Positions 9,432-16,423 of a stretch of DNA of 54,044 nucleotides are shown here, piece after piece. This stretch comes from Methanobacteriaceae archaeon (GTDB lineage Archaea; Methanobacteriota; Methanobacteria; Methanobacteriales; Methanobacteriaceae). Position 1 is the first letter of the stretch, and the number at the start of each line of letters is the position of its first letter. The notes beneath the pieces were generated by a model, which saw nothing but the letters and a program-made list of their open reading frames with translations, had not been told where the DNA came from and made no database searches. The stretch covers positions 1-54,044 of the forward strand of contig JAUNXU010000002.1 in NCBI GenBank assembly GCA_030539615.1. Direction: 5' to 3'. A program made the translations under genes and the position numbers.

Positions 9432-10541
9432 GTGTATAAAATAACAGAAAAAATACTAATTGCAGGATCAAATACAACTCAAGTATCAAAATCTCTAAAA
9501 GAAAAAGGATACATCGTATATGCAACAAGTTATTTTAATAATGTAGATCAAAGAAAATACACAGATAAATTAATAACACCAACAAAAAAACAAATAACAA
9601 AAGAATATAACCCTGAATTAATAGAAACTTTAGCAAAAGAATATACAAATGAAGTGGATCGTATAATCTGTTTAGCAGGTGTAAGACCTTGGAAATTACC
9701 AAAAAATAAAATAATTGGAAATAAAAATACAGAAAAAATTGATGATAAATATAAACAATATCAAAAACTTAAAAAAGATTTTCAAATACCTGAAACACAT
9801 AAATTAAACTCAATACAAGAAGCAAAAGAAATATCAAAAAACTTTCCAAAAAAAAAATACATAACTAAACCTATACAAGGTTGTGGTGGAGTAAATATTA
9901 AATGGTTAGAAAATACATTAGAACAAGAAAAACCGTTTTTATTACAAGAATATGTTAATGGAACTCCATTAAGTTCATCATTACTTAGGACACCTAATAA
10001 TAATACATGTGTAATTACAACATCACAGCAAATAATTGGATCACAAAAATTAGGGCAACATCCATTTGGATACTGTGGAAATATAACTCCAAGTATACAA
10101 GAAACTAAAAAGATAACTAATATTTCAAAGAAGATTGCTGAAACTTATAAATTAATAGGGTCAAATGGTGTTGATTTTGTATTGGATGATAATAAATTAT
10201 ATTTAATAGAAGTAAATCCACGAATACAGGGAACAATAGAATGTATTGAAAATAGTTATAATATAAATTTACCTGAAGCACATATAGATGCTTGTTCTAA
10301 TAAAATAGTAACAATACCTGAACCAAATCAATTTAGTATAAAGTTAATTTTATTTGCAAAACAAAATTTAGTATATAAGCATGTTAATTTAGAGGGTATA
10401 CAAGATATTCCTCCTGAAAATATGAAAATACAAAAAGGTGAACCAATATTATCAGTAGTGACTTCTGATAAAATTTTAGAAAATGCAATGAATAAAGCAG
10501 AAAATATTCAAAGACAAATTTATTTTAATCTTGAAAGATAA
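9432..10541 (+). CDS. ATP-grasp family carboligase of unknown substrate
   Basis: This is a 369-residue predicted cytoplasmic ATP-grasp enzyme, the superfamily that joins a carboxylate to an amine or thiol through an acyl-phosphate. The N-terminal IAGSNTTQVSKSLKEKGY resembles the nucleotide-binding-like start of the archaeal COG2232 proteins. The central part has typical ATP-grasp features: KPIQGCGGVNI (glycine-rich loop, about 148-158), LLQEYVNGTP, and near 270 the metal-binding VEVNPRIQGTIE. The start is a GTG; no ATG lies upstream in frame, and the GGTG next to it is too close to be an ideal ribosome site. It stands alone between a tRNA and mtaA, with about 470 bp of empty DNA downstream. 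It differs from MfnD, the ATP-grasp ligase of methanofuran synthesis, as far as I can judge. The substrate is unknown. Confidence 0.7.
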   Translation: MYKITEKILIAGSNTTQVSKSLKEKGYIVYATSYFNNVDQRKYTDKLITPTKKQITKEYNPELIETLAKEYTNEVDRIICLAGVRPWKLPKNKIIGNKNTEKIDDKYKQYQKLKKDFQIPETHKLNSIQEAKEISKNFPKKKYITKPIQGCGGVNIKWLENTLEQEKPFLLQEYVNGTPLSSSLLRTPNNNTCVITTSQQIIGSQKLGQHPFGYCGNITPSIQETKKITNISKKIAETYKLIGSNGVDFVLDDNKLYLIEVNPRIQGTIECIENSYNINLPEAHIDACSNKIVTIPEPNQFSIKLILFAKQNLVYKHVNLEGIQDIPPENMKIQKGEPILSVVTSDKILENAMNKAENIQRQIYFNLER

Positions 10542-10870
10542 TTATTTTTTTTAATATGTTGTTTGAATATTTTTCTTAGTTTTATGTATTTAATAAACTA
10601 TTATTTATCCAATATATAACTACTGTTAAAATTACTTTAATTTATTTTACTTGTTAATTTTTTAATATGTTTTGATTTTTATTAGTGTGGTACTGAAATT
10701 TTTATTTTTATGTTGTTATAATCTATATGTGTTCTCTGTTTTTTTTATTTTAATAATTTTATGATTTTTTTTTAGTGTATCTAATTTAACTAATTTTAAA
10801 TTTTTTTATTTTTTTTAAGTTTTTTTGAATAATATTTAAATATTTTTTATTTTAATATATTAATTTTTAA
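10542..10870. other. Gene-free AT-rich region upstream of mtaA
   Basis: No open reading frame or RNA gene is evident in this run of T-rich DNA between the ATP-grasp gene and the mtaA promoter. The poly-T tracts right after the ATP-grasp stop (10543-10550) could terminate its transcript. Confidence 0.5.
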
Positions 10871-10871
10871 C

Positions 10872-10885
10872 TAAAAGTTATATAC
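10872..10885 (+). promoter_or_regulatory. Probable mtaA promoter (BRE/TATA)
   Basis: The sequence TAAAAGTTATATAC has an A-rich BRE-like part followed by a TTATATA box, the usual archaeal arrangement. Transcription would be expected about 25 nt downstream, near 10908, giving an mtaA leader of roughly 115 nt. It is the clearest TATA box between the ATP-grasp gene and mtaA. Confidence 0.5.
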
Positions 10886-10911
10886 CTTGAATATGAAATT
10901 TATAATTTGAA

Positions 10912-10994
10912 GGTAATTTAATAATAAAAATAATAATATCAGTAAAAATTCAGTAATAAAAAAAAATAATTAATTAAAAATATTTTAAATTACC
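10912..10994 (+). repeat. Long-range inverted repeat in the mtaA leader
   Basis: GGTAATTTAA (10912-10921) and TTAAATTACC (10985-10994) are perfect 10-bp complements enclosing 63 nt. Two more pairs (10910-10911 with 10996-10997) form past a single bulged C. The left arm lies at the predicted mRNA 5' end and the right arm ends 12 nt before the Shine-Dalgarno sequence of mtaA. A closed leader structure affecting stability or translation is possible. Confidence 0.4.
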
Positions 10995-11024
10995 CTTAAA
11001 AAACATAAGGAGTCAATGATTTTA

Positions 11025-12035
11025 ATGAGTATGAAACAAGATGTTCTAGATGTACTTTCTGGAAAAACAGTAGAAAAGACACCAGTATTAAGTGCAACAA
11101 CATGTGGAATAGTAGATACAATGGATTATGCAAAAACAAATTATCCTGATGCACATAAAGATTCAAATGAAATGGCAAGATTAGGAAGTGCATTGCATGA
11201 TTTGACTGGCTTGGAATGTGTAAGGGTACCATTTTGTTTAACTGTTGAAGCAGAAGCTATGGGTTGTGAAATAGATTTTGGAAACAATGATAAATCAGCT
11301 GGAGTTGCAAGTACTCCATATAGATCATCTGAAGATATAACTGTTCCTGATGATATAGCAGAACTTGGTAGAATACCAACAGTTTTAAAAGCATTACAAT
11401 TATTAAAAGATGAATATCCTGAAGTACCAGTAATTGCTGGTGCAGTAGGTCCATTTACTTTAGCTGGACATTTAATTGGTGTTGAAAATATCTTGAGAAA
11501 AATATTAACTGATTATTTAGATGTTGAAGCAACAATTGATATAGCTATTGAAGTATTAGAACAGTATTTAACTGCAATAAATGAAGTAAATCCTGATATA
11601 ATTTGTTTTGCAGATCCTAATTCATCACCTGAATTATTAAGTCCATTTGATTATAAATTTATATCAAAACCAGCACTTCAAGAAATATCAGAAGTAGTAA
11701 AACCTAAAAGTATACTTCACATATGTGGGAGAACAAAACCAATAATTCCTGATATGTTAGAATCAGGCTTTGATGGAATAAGTATAGAAGAAAAATGTCC
11801 AATGGATGAAGCACAAGCAATAAAAAGAGAAATGAATAGTAATGTGGCAATTGTAGGTAATATATCTACTAGTAAAACATTATTTTATAGTCCAATAGAA
11901 GATGTTAAAAAAGAATGTACAGAAGCATTACAAGCAGGTACAGATATTCTTGCACCAAGTTGTGGAATTGCAATGAGATCTCCAACAAAAAATATTCAAG
12001 CAATGGTAGATGCAAGAAATGAATTTTATGAATAA
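11025..12035 (+). CDS. mtaA: Methylcobalamin:coenzyme M methyltransferase, methanol-specific (MtaA)
   Basis: MtaA moves the methyl group from the methanol-loaded corrinoid protein MtaC to coenzyme M, giving methyl-CoM for methane formation. The protein (336 residues from the chosen start) has the uroporphyrinogen-decarboxylase-like TIM barrel of MtaA. It carries the zinc ligands His-X-Cys in LHICGRTKP and the distal Cys in APSCGIA near the C-terminus. It aligns by eye along its whole length with the Methanosarcina enzyme (for example ADPxxSPxLxSP, GRIPxVLxA). The Shine-Dalgarno AAGGAG (11007-11012) is only 3 nt from an upstream in-frame ATG at 11016, so I chose the ATG at 11025; either is possible. 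The methanol enzymes MtaB and MtaC are not adjacent. Expression is probably driven from the TATA box near 10880, and a hairpin terminator follows. Confidence 0.92.
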   Translation: MSMKQDVLDVLSGKTVEKTPVLSATTCGIVDTMDYAKTNYPDAHKDSNEMARLGSALHDLTGLECVRVPFCLTVEAEAMGCEIDFGNNDKSAGVASTPYRSSEDITVPDDIAELGRIPTVLKALQLLKDEYPEVPVIAGAVGPFTLAGHLIGVENILRKILTDYLDVEATIDIAIEVLEQYLTAINEVNPDIICFADPNSSPELLSPFDYKFISKPALQEISEVVKPKSILHICGRTKPIIPDMLESGFDGISIEEKCPMDEAQAIKREMNSNVAIVGNISTSKTLFYSPIEDVKKECTEALQAGTDILAPSCGIAMRSPTKNIQAMVDARNEFYE

Positions 12036-12045
12036 ATATATAATG

Positions 12046-12100
12046 ATAAAGTTGTAATTATCTATAATTTTTTAAATACAACTTTATTATTTCTTTTTTT
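12046..12100 (+). terminator. Terminator of mtaA
   Basis: The arms ATAAAGTTGTA (12046-12056) and TACAACTTTAT (12077-12087) form a perfect 11-bp stem with a 20-nt loop, followed by a T-run. It starts 10 nt after the mtaA stop codon. Confidence 0.65.
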
Positions 12101-12261
12101 AACTTCAAATTTAATATACATATTTATTAATATCTTTATAATCAAAATAAAATTTTAGATAATAACTTGATTTAATAATTATTTAAAATAAGTATTTTAT
12201 ATTTAAATAACATATATATATAATATAACATAATATTTTTTTAAGGGAAGTGAATAAATTC

Positions 12262-12417
12262 ATGACATATTATGAAGATCCATTAGAAGATTACTTAAAA
12301 GATCCTGATAGACGAGCAAAATTATTCATGATTTTTACAGGTCTTATGATTATATCCACATTTTTAATTGCAATAGGAACTATCATGTTTATATTATTAA
12401 CATTAAATATAATTTAA
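12262..12417 (+). CDS. Small single-span membrane protein (51 residues)
   Basis: This short gene encodes 51 residues. An acidic, soluble N-terminus (YYEDPLEDYLKDPDRR) is followed by one long hydrophobic helix (about 22-49) with no charged residue, so the N-terminus probably faces the cytoplasm. A purine-rich AAGGGA element (12243-12248) precedes it. An in-frame GTG at 12250 is an alternative start, but it is too close to that element. An AT-rich TATA-like run near 12210-12232 could be its promoter. It lies between mtaA and the converging flp genes. I do not recognise the family; it could be a small subunit of a membrane complex, but nothing visible shows which. Confidence 0.6.
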   Translation: MTYYEDPLEDYLKDPDRRAKLFMIFTGLMIISTFLIAIGTIMFILLTLNII

Positions 12418-12472
12418 TTCTTTTTTTTTAAATTTAGTAAAAAAAATAGTAGTAAGTGGAGGTTATTTTTTT

Positions 12473-12874
12473 TTATTCTATATTATCTTCACTTGTTAAT
12501 CTATCATAAAATGTTTGCATTGTTCTTTGGAATTTTTCTCCTTCTGATGCAGATATCCATTCAAATATAAATCTTTCAGGATCAATACCAAATTCAGGTA
12601 ATATTTCTTTTACAAATGTTGCACGACGATTCCATTTATAATTTCCAGCATCATAATGACAATCTCCCATATGACAACCACCAACAAATACTCCATCAGC
12701 ACCTTCTTTAAATGCTTTAAATATCATTGATGGTGTAATTCTTCCAGAACACATTACTCTTATAATTCTTATTCCTGAGGGATATTGCATTCTTGAAGTT
12801 CCAGCAGTATCTGCACCACCATAACAACACCAATTACAACAAAATCCGACAATTTTTGGATGTTCTTTACTCAT
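12473..12874 (-). CDS. flpD: MvhD/FlpD-type iron-sulfur protein (hydrogenase delta subunit-like)
   Basis: This 133-residue protein is the iron-sulfur subunit family that docks onto HdrA of heterodisulfide reductase and hands it electrons from hydrogenase or formate dehydrogenase. Family signatures are complete: [16 protein letters not shown] near the N-terminus, RVMCSGRI, and [14 protein letters not shown]. It is last in a - strand group, 39 nt after the FdhB-like gene, with Shine-Dalgarno GGGAG. In Methanothermobacter a homologous gene occurs in the flp (formate-dehydrogenase-like protein) cluster beside fdhA- and fdhB-like genes, so I use flpD. No hydrogenase subunits (MvhA/MvhG) are adjacent, which suggests its electrons come from the FdhB-like partner. 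That electron path is inference. Confidence 0.82.
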   Translation of the reverse strand: MSKEHPKIVGFCCNWCCYGGADTAGTSRMQYPSGIRIIRVMCSGRITPSMIFKAFKEGADGVFVGGCHMGDCHYDAGNYKWNRRATFVKEILPEFGIDPERFIFEWISASEGEKFQRTMQTFYDRLTSEDNIE

Positions 12875-12913
12875 ATTATAAATCTCCCTTTAAATTAATC
12901 TTCCTTTTCATGT

Positions 12914-14059
12914 TTATTCCTTTAATGGACTATAAATTGGTGGAAGTTCATCACTATGTCCTGCTTCATATCCTGATATTTCTTTATATTTATTTTGCAT
13001 TCTTTGGTATATTCTAGCTATTGGAATTTCCATTGGACACACATCTTCACATTGACCACAATTTATACAACTATAAGCCATGTGTGATATTCGAACTGCT
13101 TGGAATGTCAATGGATTTCTAGTGGTAGAATCATCTTTATAGAAATCTCTTTCTAATTCGCATCCTATACAATAACATATAGGGCAAATGTCTCTACAAC
13201 TGTAACATTCAATACATCTATTCCAATAATTATCCCATTGATTTATGGAAGGATATTCTTTTTCTAAATATCTCTTCTGGAATTTATTACCCATTTTTAT
13301 CATAACTTTTTCAATTTTAGATCTGATAGCTATAGGTTTTTCACCAGGAGTTTTAGTTTCAACATAACCTTTATTTTCTGCATTTTCAATTATTTCTTTT
13401 CCTTTTTGAGAAGTAACTTCAACAAATGTCCATCCATTAGCTGAACCCCAATTACCACATGCTAAATCAGCTTGTCTTGGAATTTTATTAACACATCGAC
13501 GACAATTTTCTCGTCTACCATATCCTTCATCTTCAAGATCATCAATTTTTACAGATTTTTCAGTTCCATCCTTAAGTTCTATTATGAATTTTCCTTTATC
13601 AATTTCTTCTTTGACAACATCTTGTGGATCAGTATCATAAAATAATTTAATCATTTTTTCTGCTGTAACAGGTTTTACTGTTCCACCACAATTTAATCCT
13701 ACTGTGATAATATTTTCAGGATTTATTTGATGTCTAATTTCAAGTTCTTTTATAGCCATCATATCACATGGTTTTACAGAAATAGCAACTTTTTTATCTT
13801 TAAGTTCTTTACTTAATAAATCACCATATAATGTTGGTGAACAATGTAATGATCCACAACTATTAATTATCTCATCTGAATTTTCAATAAATGTTGGTAT
13901 TCCATCATAAAGATCTTCACCTTTAGTTAATACAAGTACACCATCAACTATTTTTTCATCTAAGAGATATTTGAATATAGAACTAACAGCTCCACCACAT
14001 TCTCCACTTTCATGTAATTGTTCATTTTTTGCCTTAGCAAGTAAATATTCATTATCCAT
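12914..14059 (-). CDS. flpB: F420-binding FdhB-like subunit (FlpB)
   Basis: This 381-residue protein belongs to the FdhB/FrhB family, whose members exchange hydride between F420 and a flavin. The N-terminal part has the family start GECGGAVSSI and the motif KPCDMMAIKEL. The middle holds GRRENCRRCVN and ADLACGNWGS. The C-terminal part carries two ferredoxin-type clusters: CIECYSCRDICPICYC and CINCGQCEDVCP. It lies 43 nt after the flpA gene with an AGGTGA ribosome site and is followed by flpD. Formally it could be the beta subunit of a formate dehydrogenase, but its alpha partner here is reduced, so an F420H2-oxidising or F420-reducing module for heterodisulfide reductase is more likely. Confidence 0.85.
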   Translation of the reverse strand: MDNEYLLAKAKNEQLHESGECGGAVSSIFKYLLDEKIVDGVLVLTKGEDLYDGIPTFIENSDEIINSCGSLHCSPTLYGDLLSKELKDKKVAISVKPCDMMAIKELEIRHQINPENIITVGLNCGGTVKPVTAEKMIKLFYDTDPQDVVKEEIDKGKFIIELKDGTEKSVKIDDLEDEGYGRRENCRRCVNKIPRQADLACGNWGSANGWTFVEVTSQKGKEIIENAENKGYVETKTPGEKPIAIRSKIEKVMIKMGNKFQKRYLEKEYPSINQWDNYWNRCIECYSCRDICPICYCIGCELERDFYKDDSTTRNPLTFQAVRISHMAYSCINCGQCEDVCPMEIPIARIYQRMQNKYKEISGYEAGHSDELPPIYSPLKE

Positions 14060-14102
14060 TTTTTAATTCACCTAGTTTGATTTAAATGAAAATATTTTTT
14101 TT

Positions 14103-15167
14103 TCATTCAATTAATTTTTCAATAATTTCTTCTAAGTTTGGTGTAGTTGATGTGAGTACCTTAGAAAATTTTTGTGTTGTACCAACCATATTTGTAAATG
14201 AACCATCTTTTTTTACCCATGAAACATCAGGAAGTACAATATCTGATAATTTATTTGTATCATTAAATGAGTTATTTTCAGTAACTAAAAAGTCTATTTT
14301 TTTAACAATATCTTCTCCAACAAGTTCTACAAGATCACATTCAACAGCAAAGACAGTATCAACTGAATTCAATAAGTTTATTAATTCATCAGTAGTTACA
14401 GGATTTAATGAATTACTTGCTCCATTATCATTACATTCTTTTAAAGCAATTATTGTTTTTAAATTCTTATTTTTTGATAAATCTTCTAATTTTTTTATAT
14501 CTTTATTGTCATCAAGTTTTCCAATGATTATGGATAATTCTTCATCAAATTCATTAAGAATATTTTCATCAATTTTGTCTAGATAATCTTTAATTGATTC
14601 AATTTTAACATATTCATCAGAATTTATACCTGTTATAGTTTCATCAGCTGTATCAACAGTTATTATTTTTGCACCATTATCTTTTGCAATAATAATACGA
14701 CGACCTAATAATGGATTTTCTTTTAATATATCTCCAACAATTAAAATAACTTTAGAATTATTTATATCATCATAAGTTGTATCTGTTTTTAATGGCAAAA
14801 CATTATTTGCAATAGGATATACTAAATTATCAATACCATACTCATTTGCTAATTTTTTAAGAGCATCACATTCTTCATTAGTACATTTTCCAGAACCAAT
14901 AATCAAAGTTTTAGATGGATTATTTTTAAGTTTATCTTTTACATGTATTATTGCATCATCAAGGTCTGCTTCTTTATCATTAATAAATGCATTTTTAATT
15001 TCTTGATTAGCTTTTTCATAAATATTTCTACCATTGTTACAGTTTTTACCTTCATTTATAGGATGTCTTTTATATGGGAAAGTCCGAGTTATAATTCCAT
15101 TATCTTCAACTAGGTTTAAACCACAACCAACGCTACAGTAGGAGCAGATCGTATGTTTTATTTTCAT
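14103..15167 (-). CDS. flpA: Reduced formate-dehydrogenase alpha-like protein (FlpA)
   Basis: This 354-residue protein is related to the molybdopterin oxidoreductases (FdhA, FwdB) but is about half their length. The N-terminal [4Fe-4S] motif is intact: C8, C11, C15 and C43. Parts of the central fold remain: GSGKCTNEECDALKKLA near 90-106, a Rossmann-like segment around 135-170, and DIVLPDVSWVKKDGSFTN near the C-terminus. The stretch that normally holds the catalytic Cys/Sec after the TNEE motif is short and has no cysteine. The C-terminal domain that closes the cofactor site is absent. The gene has its own ribosome site (GGAGAC), a full frame and an ordinary stop, so it looks like a shortened family rather than a broken gene. 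I infer a structural or electron-wire role between FlpB and FlpD rather than formate oxidation. Confidence 0.78.
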   Translation of the reverse strand: MKIKHTICSYCSVGCGLNLVEDNGIITRTFPYKRHPINEGKNCNNGRNIYEKANQEIKNAFINDKEADLDDAIIHVKDKLKNNPSKTLIIGSGKCTNEECDALKKLANEYGIDNLVYPIANNVLPLKTDTTYDDINNSKVILIVGDILKENPLLGRRIIIAKDNGAKIITVDTADETITGINSDEYVKIESIKDYLDKIDENILNEFDEELSIIIGKLDDNKDIKKLEDLSKNKNLKTIIALKECNDNGASNSLNPVTTDELINLLNSVDTVFAVECDLVELVGEDIVKKIDFLVTENNSFNDTNKLSDIVLPDVSWVKKDGSFTNMVGTTQKFSKVLTSTTPNLEEIIEKLIE

Positions 15168-15204
15168 TCTTTGTCTCCGTTAAGTATTTTTTTTATAAAT
15201 TAAC

Positions 15205-15252
15205 TGTATCTAATATTTTAAATAAAAAAATAAAAATTAAAAATTAGATACA
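15205..15252 (-). repeat. Inverted repeat between the ABM gene and flpA
   Basis: TGTATCTAAT (15205-15214) and ATTAGATACA (15243-15252) are perfect 10-bp complements around a 28-nt A/T loop. The pair lies in the 101-bp gap after the ABM-domain gene and 38 nt upstream of the flpA start. It could be an operator for flpABD, or a stem that reduces read-through from the upstream genes. No T-run directly follows the distal arm on the - strand, so it is not a classic terminator. Confidence 0.4.
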
Positions 15253-15268
15253 AAATTTATTATTTTAA

Positions 15269-15559
15269 TTAATTTAATATTTCTGCAGATAATATTTGAA
15301 TATCTAATTCAGCTTCAAGATAATCTTTGATTTCATTACCAAAATCAATGAAATGGTTGGTTTTTAAATGTTTGTCTAAAATTTCTTTAGATTCCCATTT
15401 TTCAACAAATGTTAATGAGTTATCTTCAGTTGAACTATATAAATTATAATCTATATTTCCATTTTCAGCACGTGAATTTTTAATTAAATTTTGAGCAGCA
15501 TCAATAATTTTATTTTCTGAACCTTTTTTTGGAATGGCTTTTGCTAAAACAAGTATCAT
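15269..15559 (-). CDS. ABM-domain (YgiN-like) protein
   Basis: This protein of about 96 residues is a single antibiotic-biosynthesis-monooxygenase domain, a small dimeric ferredoxin-like fold. Typical features are the N-terminal beta strand ILVLAKAIPKKG, NIDYNLYSS, the conserved FVEKWESKEILDKHLKTNHF, and a C-terminal strand. I start it at the ATG at 15559, because AGGA lies about 9 nt upstream; the in-frame TTG at 15568 is less likely. It follows npdG by 18 nt, so the two are probably cotranscribed. Members include quinol monooxygenases and many proteins of unknown function. Here a link to NADP/F420 or alcohol metabolism is suggested only by position. Confidence 0.75.
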   Translation of the reverse strand: MILVLAKAIPKKGSENKIIDAAQNLIKNSRAENGNIDYNLYSSTEDNSLTFVEKWESKEILDKHLKTNHFIDFGNEIKDYLEAELDIQILSAEILN

Positions 15560-15577
15560 TTTTAACAAATCCTGTTT

Positions 15578-16264
15578 TTATTCAGTGAATTTTTTTATTC
15601 CAGTAATTCTTAATCCACCATAATGGGATCTATGTTTTATATTTAATCCTATTAATAATGGAGTTATTTTTTCAACTATTCGTGCTTTTTCAAGTTTTCC
15701 ACAGTCAACACATTCTACTCCTGGAATCTTGTTGATAAGTTTCATAGCTGTTATTTTTGCTTCATTATCATCACCGGAAATTAAACAATCACAATCAATT
15801 GTTTCTGGAATATTTGAAAGATGTGAGTTACTAATGTTATTAAATCCTGATACAACTTTAACTCCAGTTCCTTTAAGAAGTTTTTGAGTTCTTTCAGCAG
15901 CAGATCCTTCCATTAAATCAATAAATCTTGCAGGTGATCCTCCAATTGCTGTTTCTAATGGTACTGTTGCATCAATTAATATTTTATCTCCAACAAATTC
16001 TTTTATTGATTTTAATGTAGCTTTTTGAGCAACAAGTGGAACTGTTAAAATAAGTAAATCTGCATGTTTTGCAGTATCTTCATTAGACATTCCTTTCATT
16101 GAAACATCATAATCTTTAAGGTCTTCTTCAAGGGTGGTTTTAACAATATCTAAAGCTTTTTCTTCTTTTCTAGATCCGATTATGATATCAACTCCTTCTA
16201 TAGCTAATCTCATACCAATACCTAATCCTTGAGGTCCAGTACCTCCAATAATTCCAACAAGCAT
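15578..16264 (-). CDS. npdG: F420-dependent NADP reductase
   Basis: NpdG (Fno) transfers hydride between F420H2 and NADP in the cytoplasm. The 228-residue length fits the family. The N-terminus is the characteristic Rossmann start IIGGTGPQGLGIGMRLA, followed by IIGSRKEEKA, where Ser-Arg binds the NADP 2'-phosphate. Later come LTVPLVAQ, DATVPL and VSGFNNIS. A GGAGG ribosome site lies 8 nt before the ATG, and a TATA box on the - strand sits near 16320. The alcohol dehydrogenase gene lies just upstream and an ABM gene directly downstream. In other methanogens this enzyme links alcohol oxidation with NADP to F420; in growth on H2 it provides NADPH for biosynthesis. Confidence 0.93.
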   Translation of the reverse strand: MLVGIIGGTGPQGLGIGMRLAIEGVDIIIGSRKEEKALDIVKTTLEEDLKDYDVSMKGMSNEDTAKHADLLILTVPLVAQKATLKSIKEFVGDKILIDATVPLETAIGGSPARFIDLMEGSAAERTQKLLKGTGVKVVSGFNNISNSHLSNIPETIDCDCLISGDDNEAKITAMKLINKIPGVECVDCGKLEKARIVEKITPLLIGLNIKHRSHYGGLRITGIKKFTE

Positions 16265-16317
16265 ATTTTTTTTCCTCCGTTATAAAATAAAATCTTTAAT
16301 ATTTCATGATTAAATTA

Positions 16318-16327
16318 TTTTATATAA
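16318..16327 (-). promoter_or_regulatory. Probable npdG promoter (TATA box)
   Basis: Read on the - strand this is TTTATATAAA inside a T/A-rich run, about 55 nt before the npdG ATG. A start of transcription about 25 nt downstream would leave a leader of around 30 nt that includes the GGAGG ribosome site. Together with the terminator at 16371-16408 it suggests npdG has its own transcript. Confidence 0.5.
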
Positions 16328-16370
16328 AAAATTATCATAATAAAATGTTTTTTGGTTATTAAATTGGTTT

Positions 16371-16408
16371 AAAAAAAAGTAATCAATATAATTAATTATT
16401 ATATTGAT
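16371..16408 (-). terminator. Terminator after the alcohol dehydrogenase gene
   Basis: ATCAATATAAT (16382-16392) and ATTATATTGAT (16398-16408) form a perfect 11-bp stem with a 5-nt loop. On the - strand the stem is followed by ACTTTTTTTT. It lies 15 nt past the adh stop codon, so it probably ends the adh mRNA before npdG. Confidence 0.65.
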
Positions 16409-16423
16409 CATACAATGTATAAT

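Noticed and set aside
9432-10541. MfnD (tyramine-glutamate ligase), another ATP-grasp enzyme of methanogens
   Set aside because: The N-terminal sequence looks like the COG2232 group rather than the MfnD group, and no methanofuran gene is next to it; without a search I keep it as unknown.
14103-15167. flpA as a frameshifted or truncated pseudogene of formate dehydrogenase alpha
   Set aside because: It has a good ribosome site, an unbroken frame, conserved cluster ligands and an intact operon. The missing parts are internal loops and the C-terminal domain rather than a random break, and similar short genes occur in flp clusters.
12473-15167. A working formate dehydrogenase (FdhAB)
   Set aside because: The alpha-like subunit lacks the catalytic Cys/Sec segment and the cofactor-capping domain, and no formate transporter gene is near.
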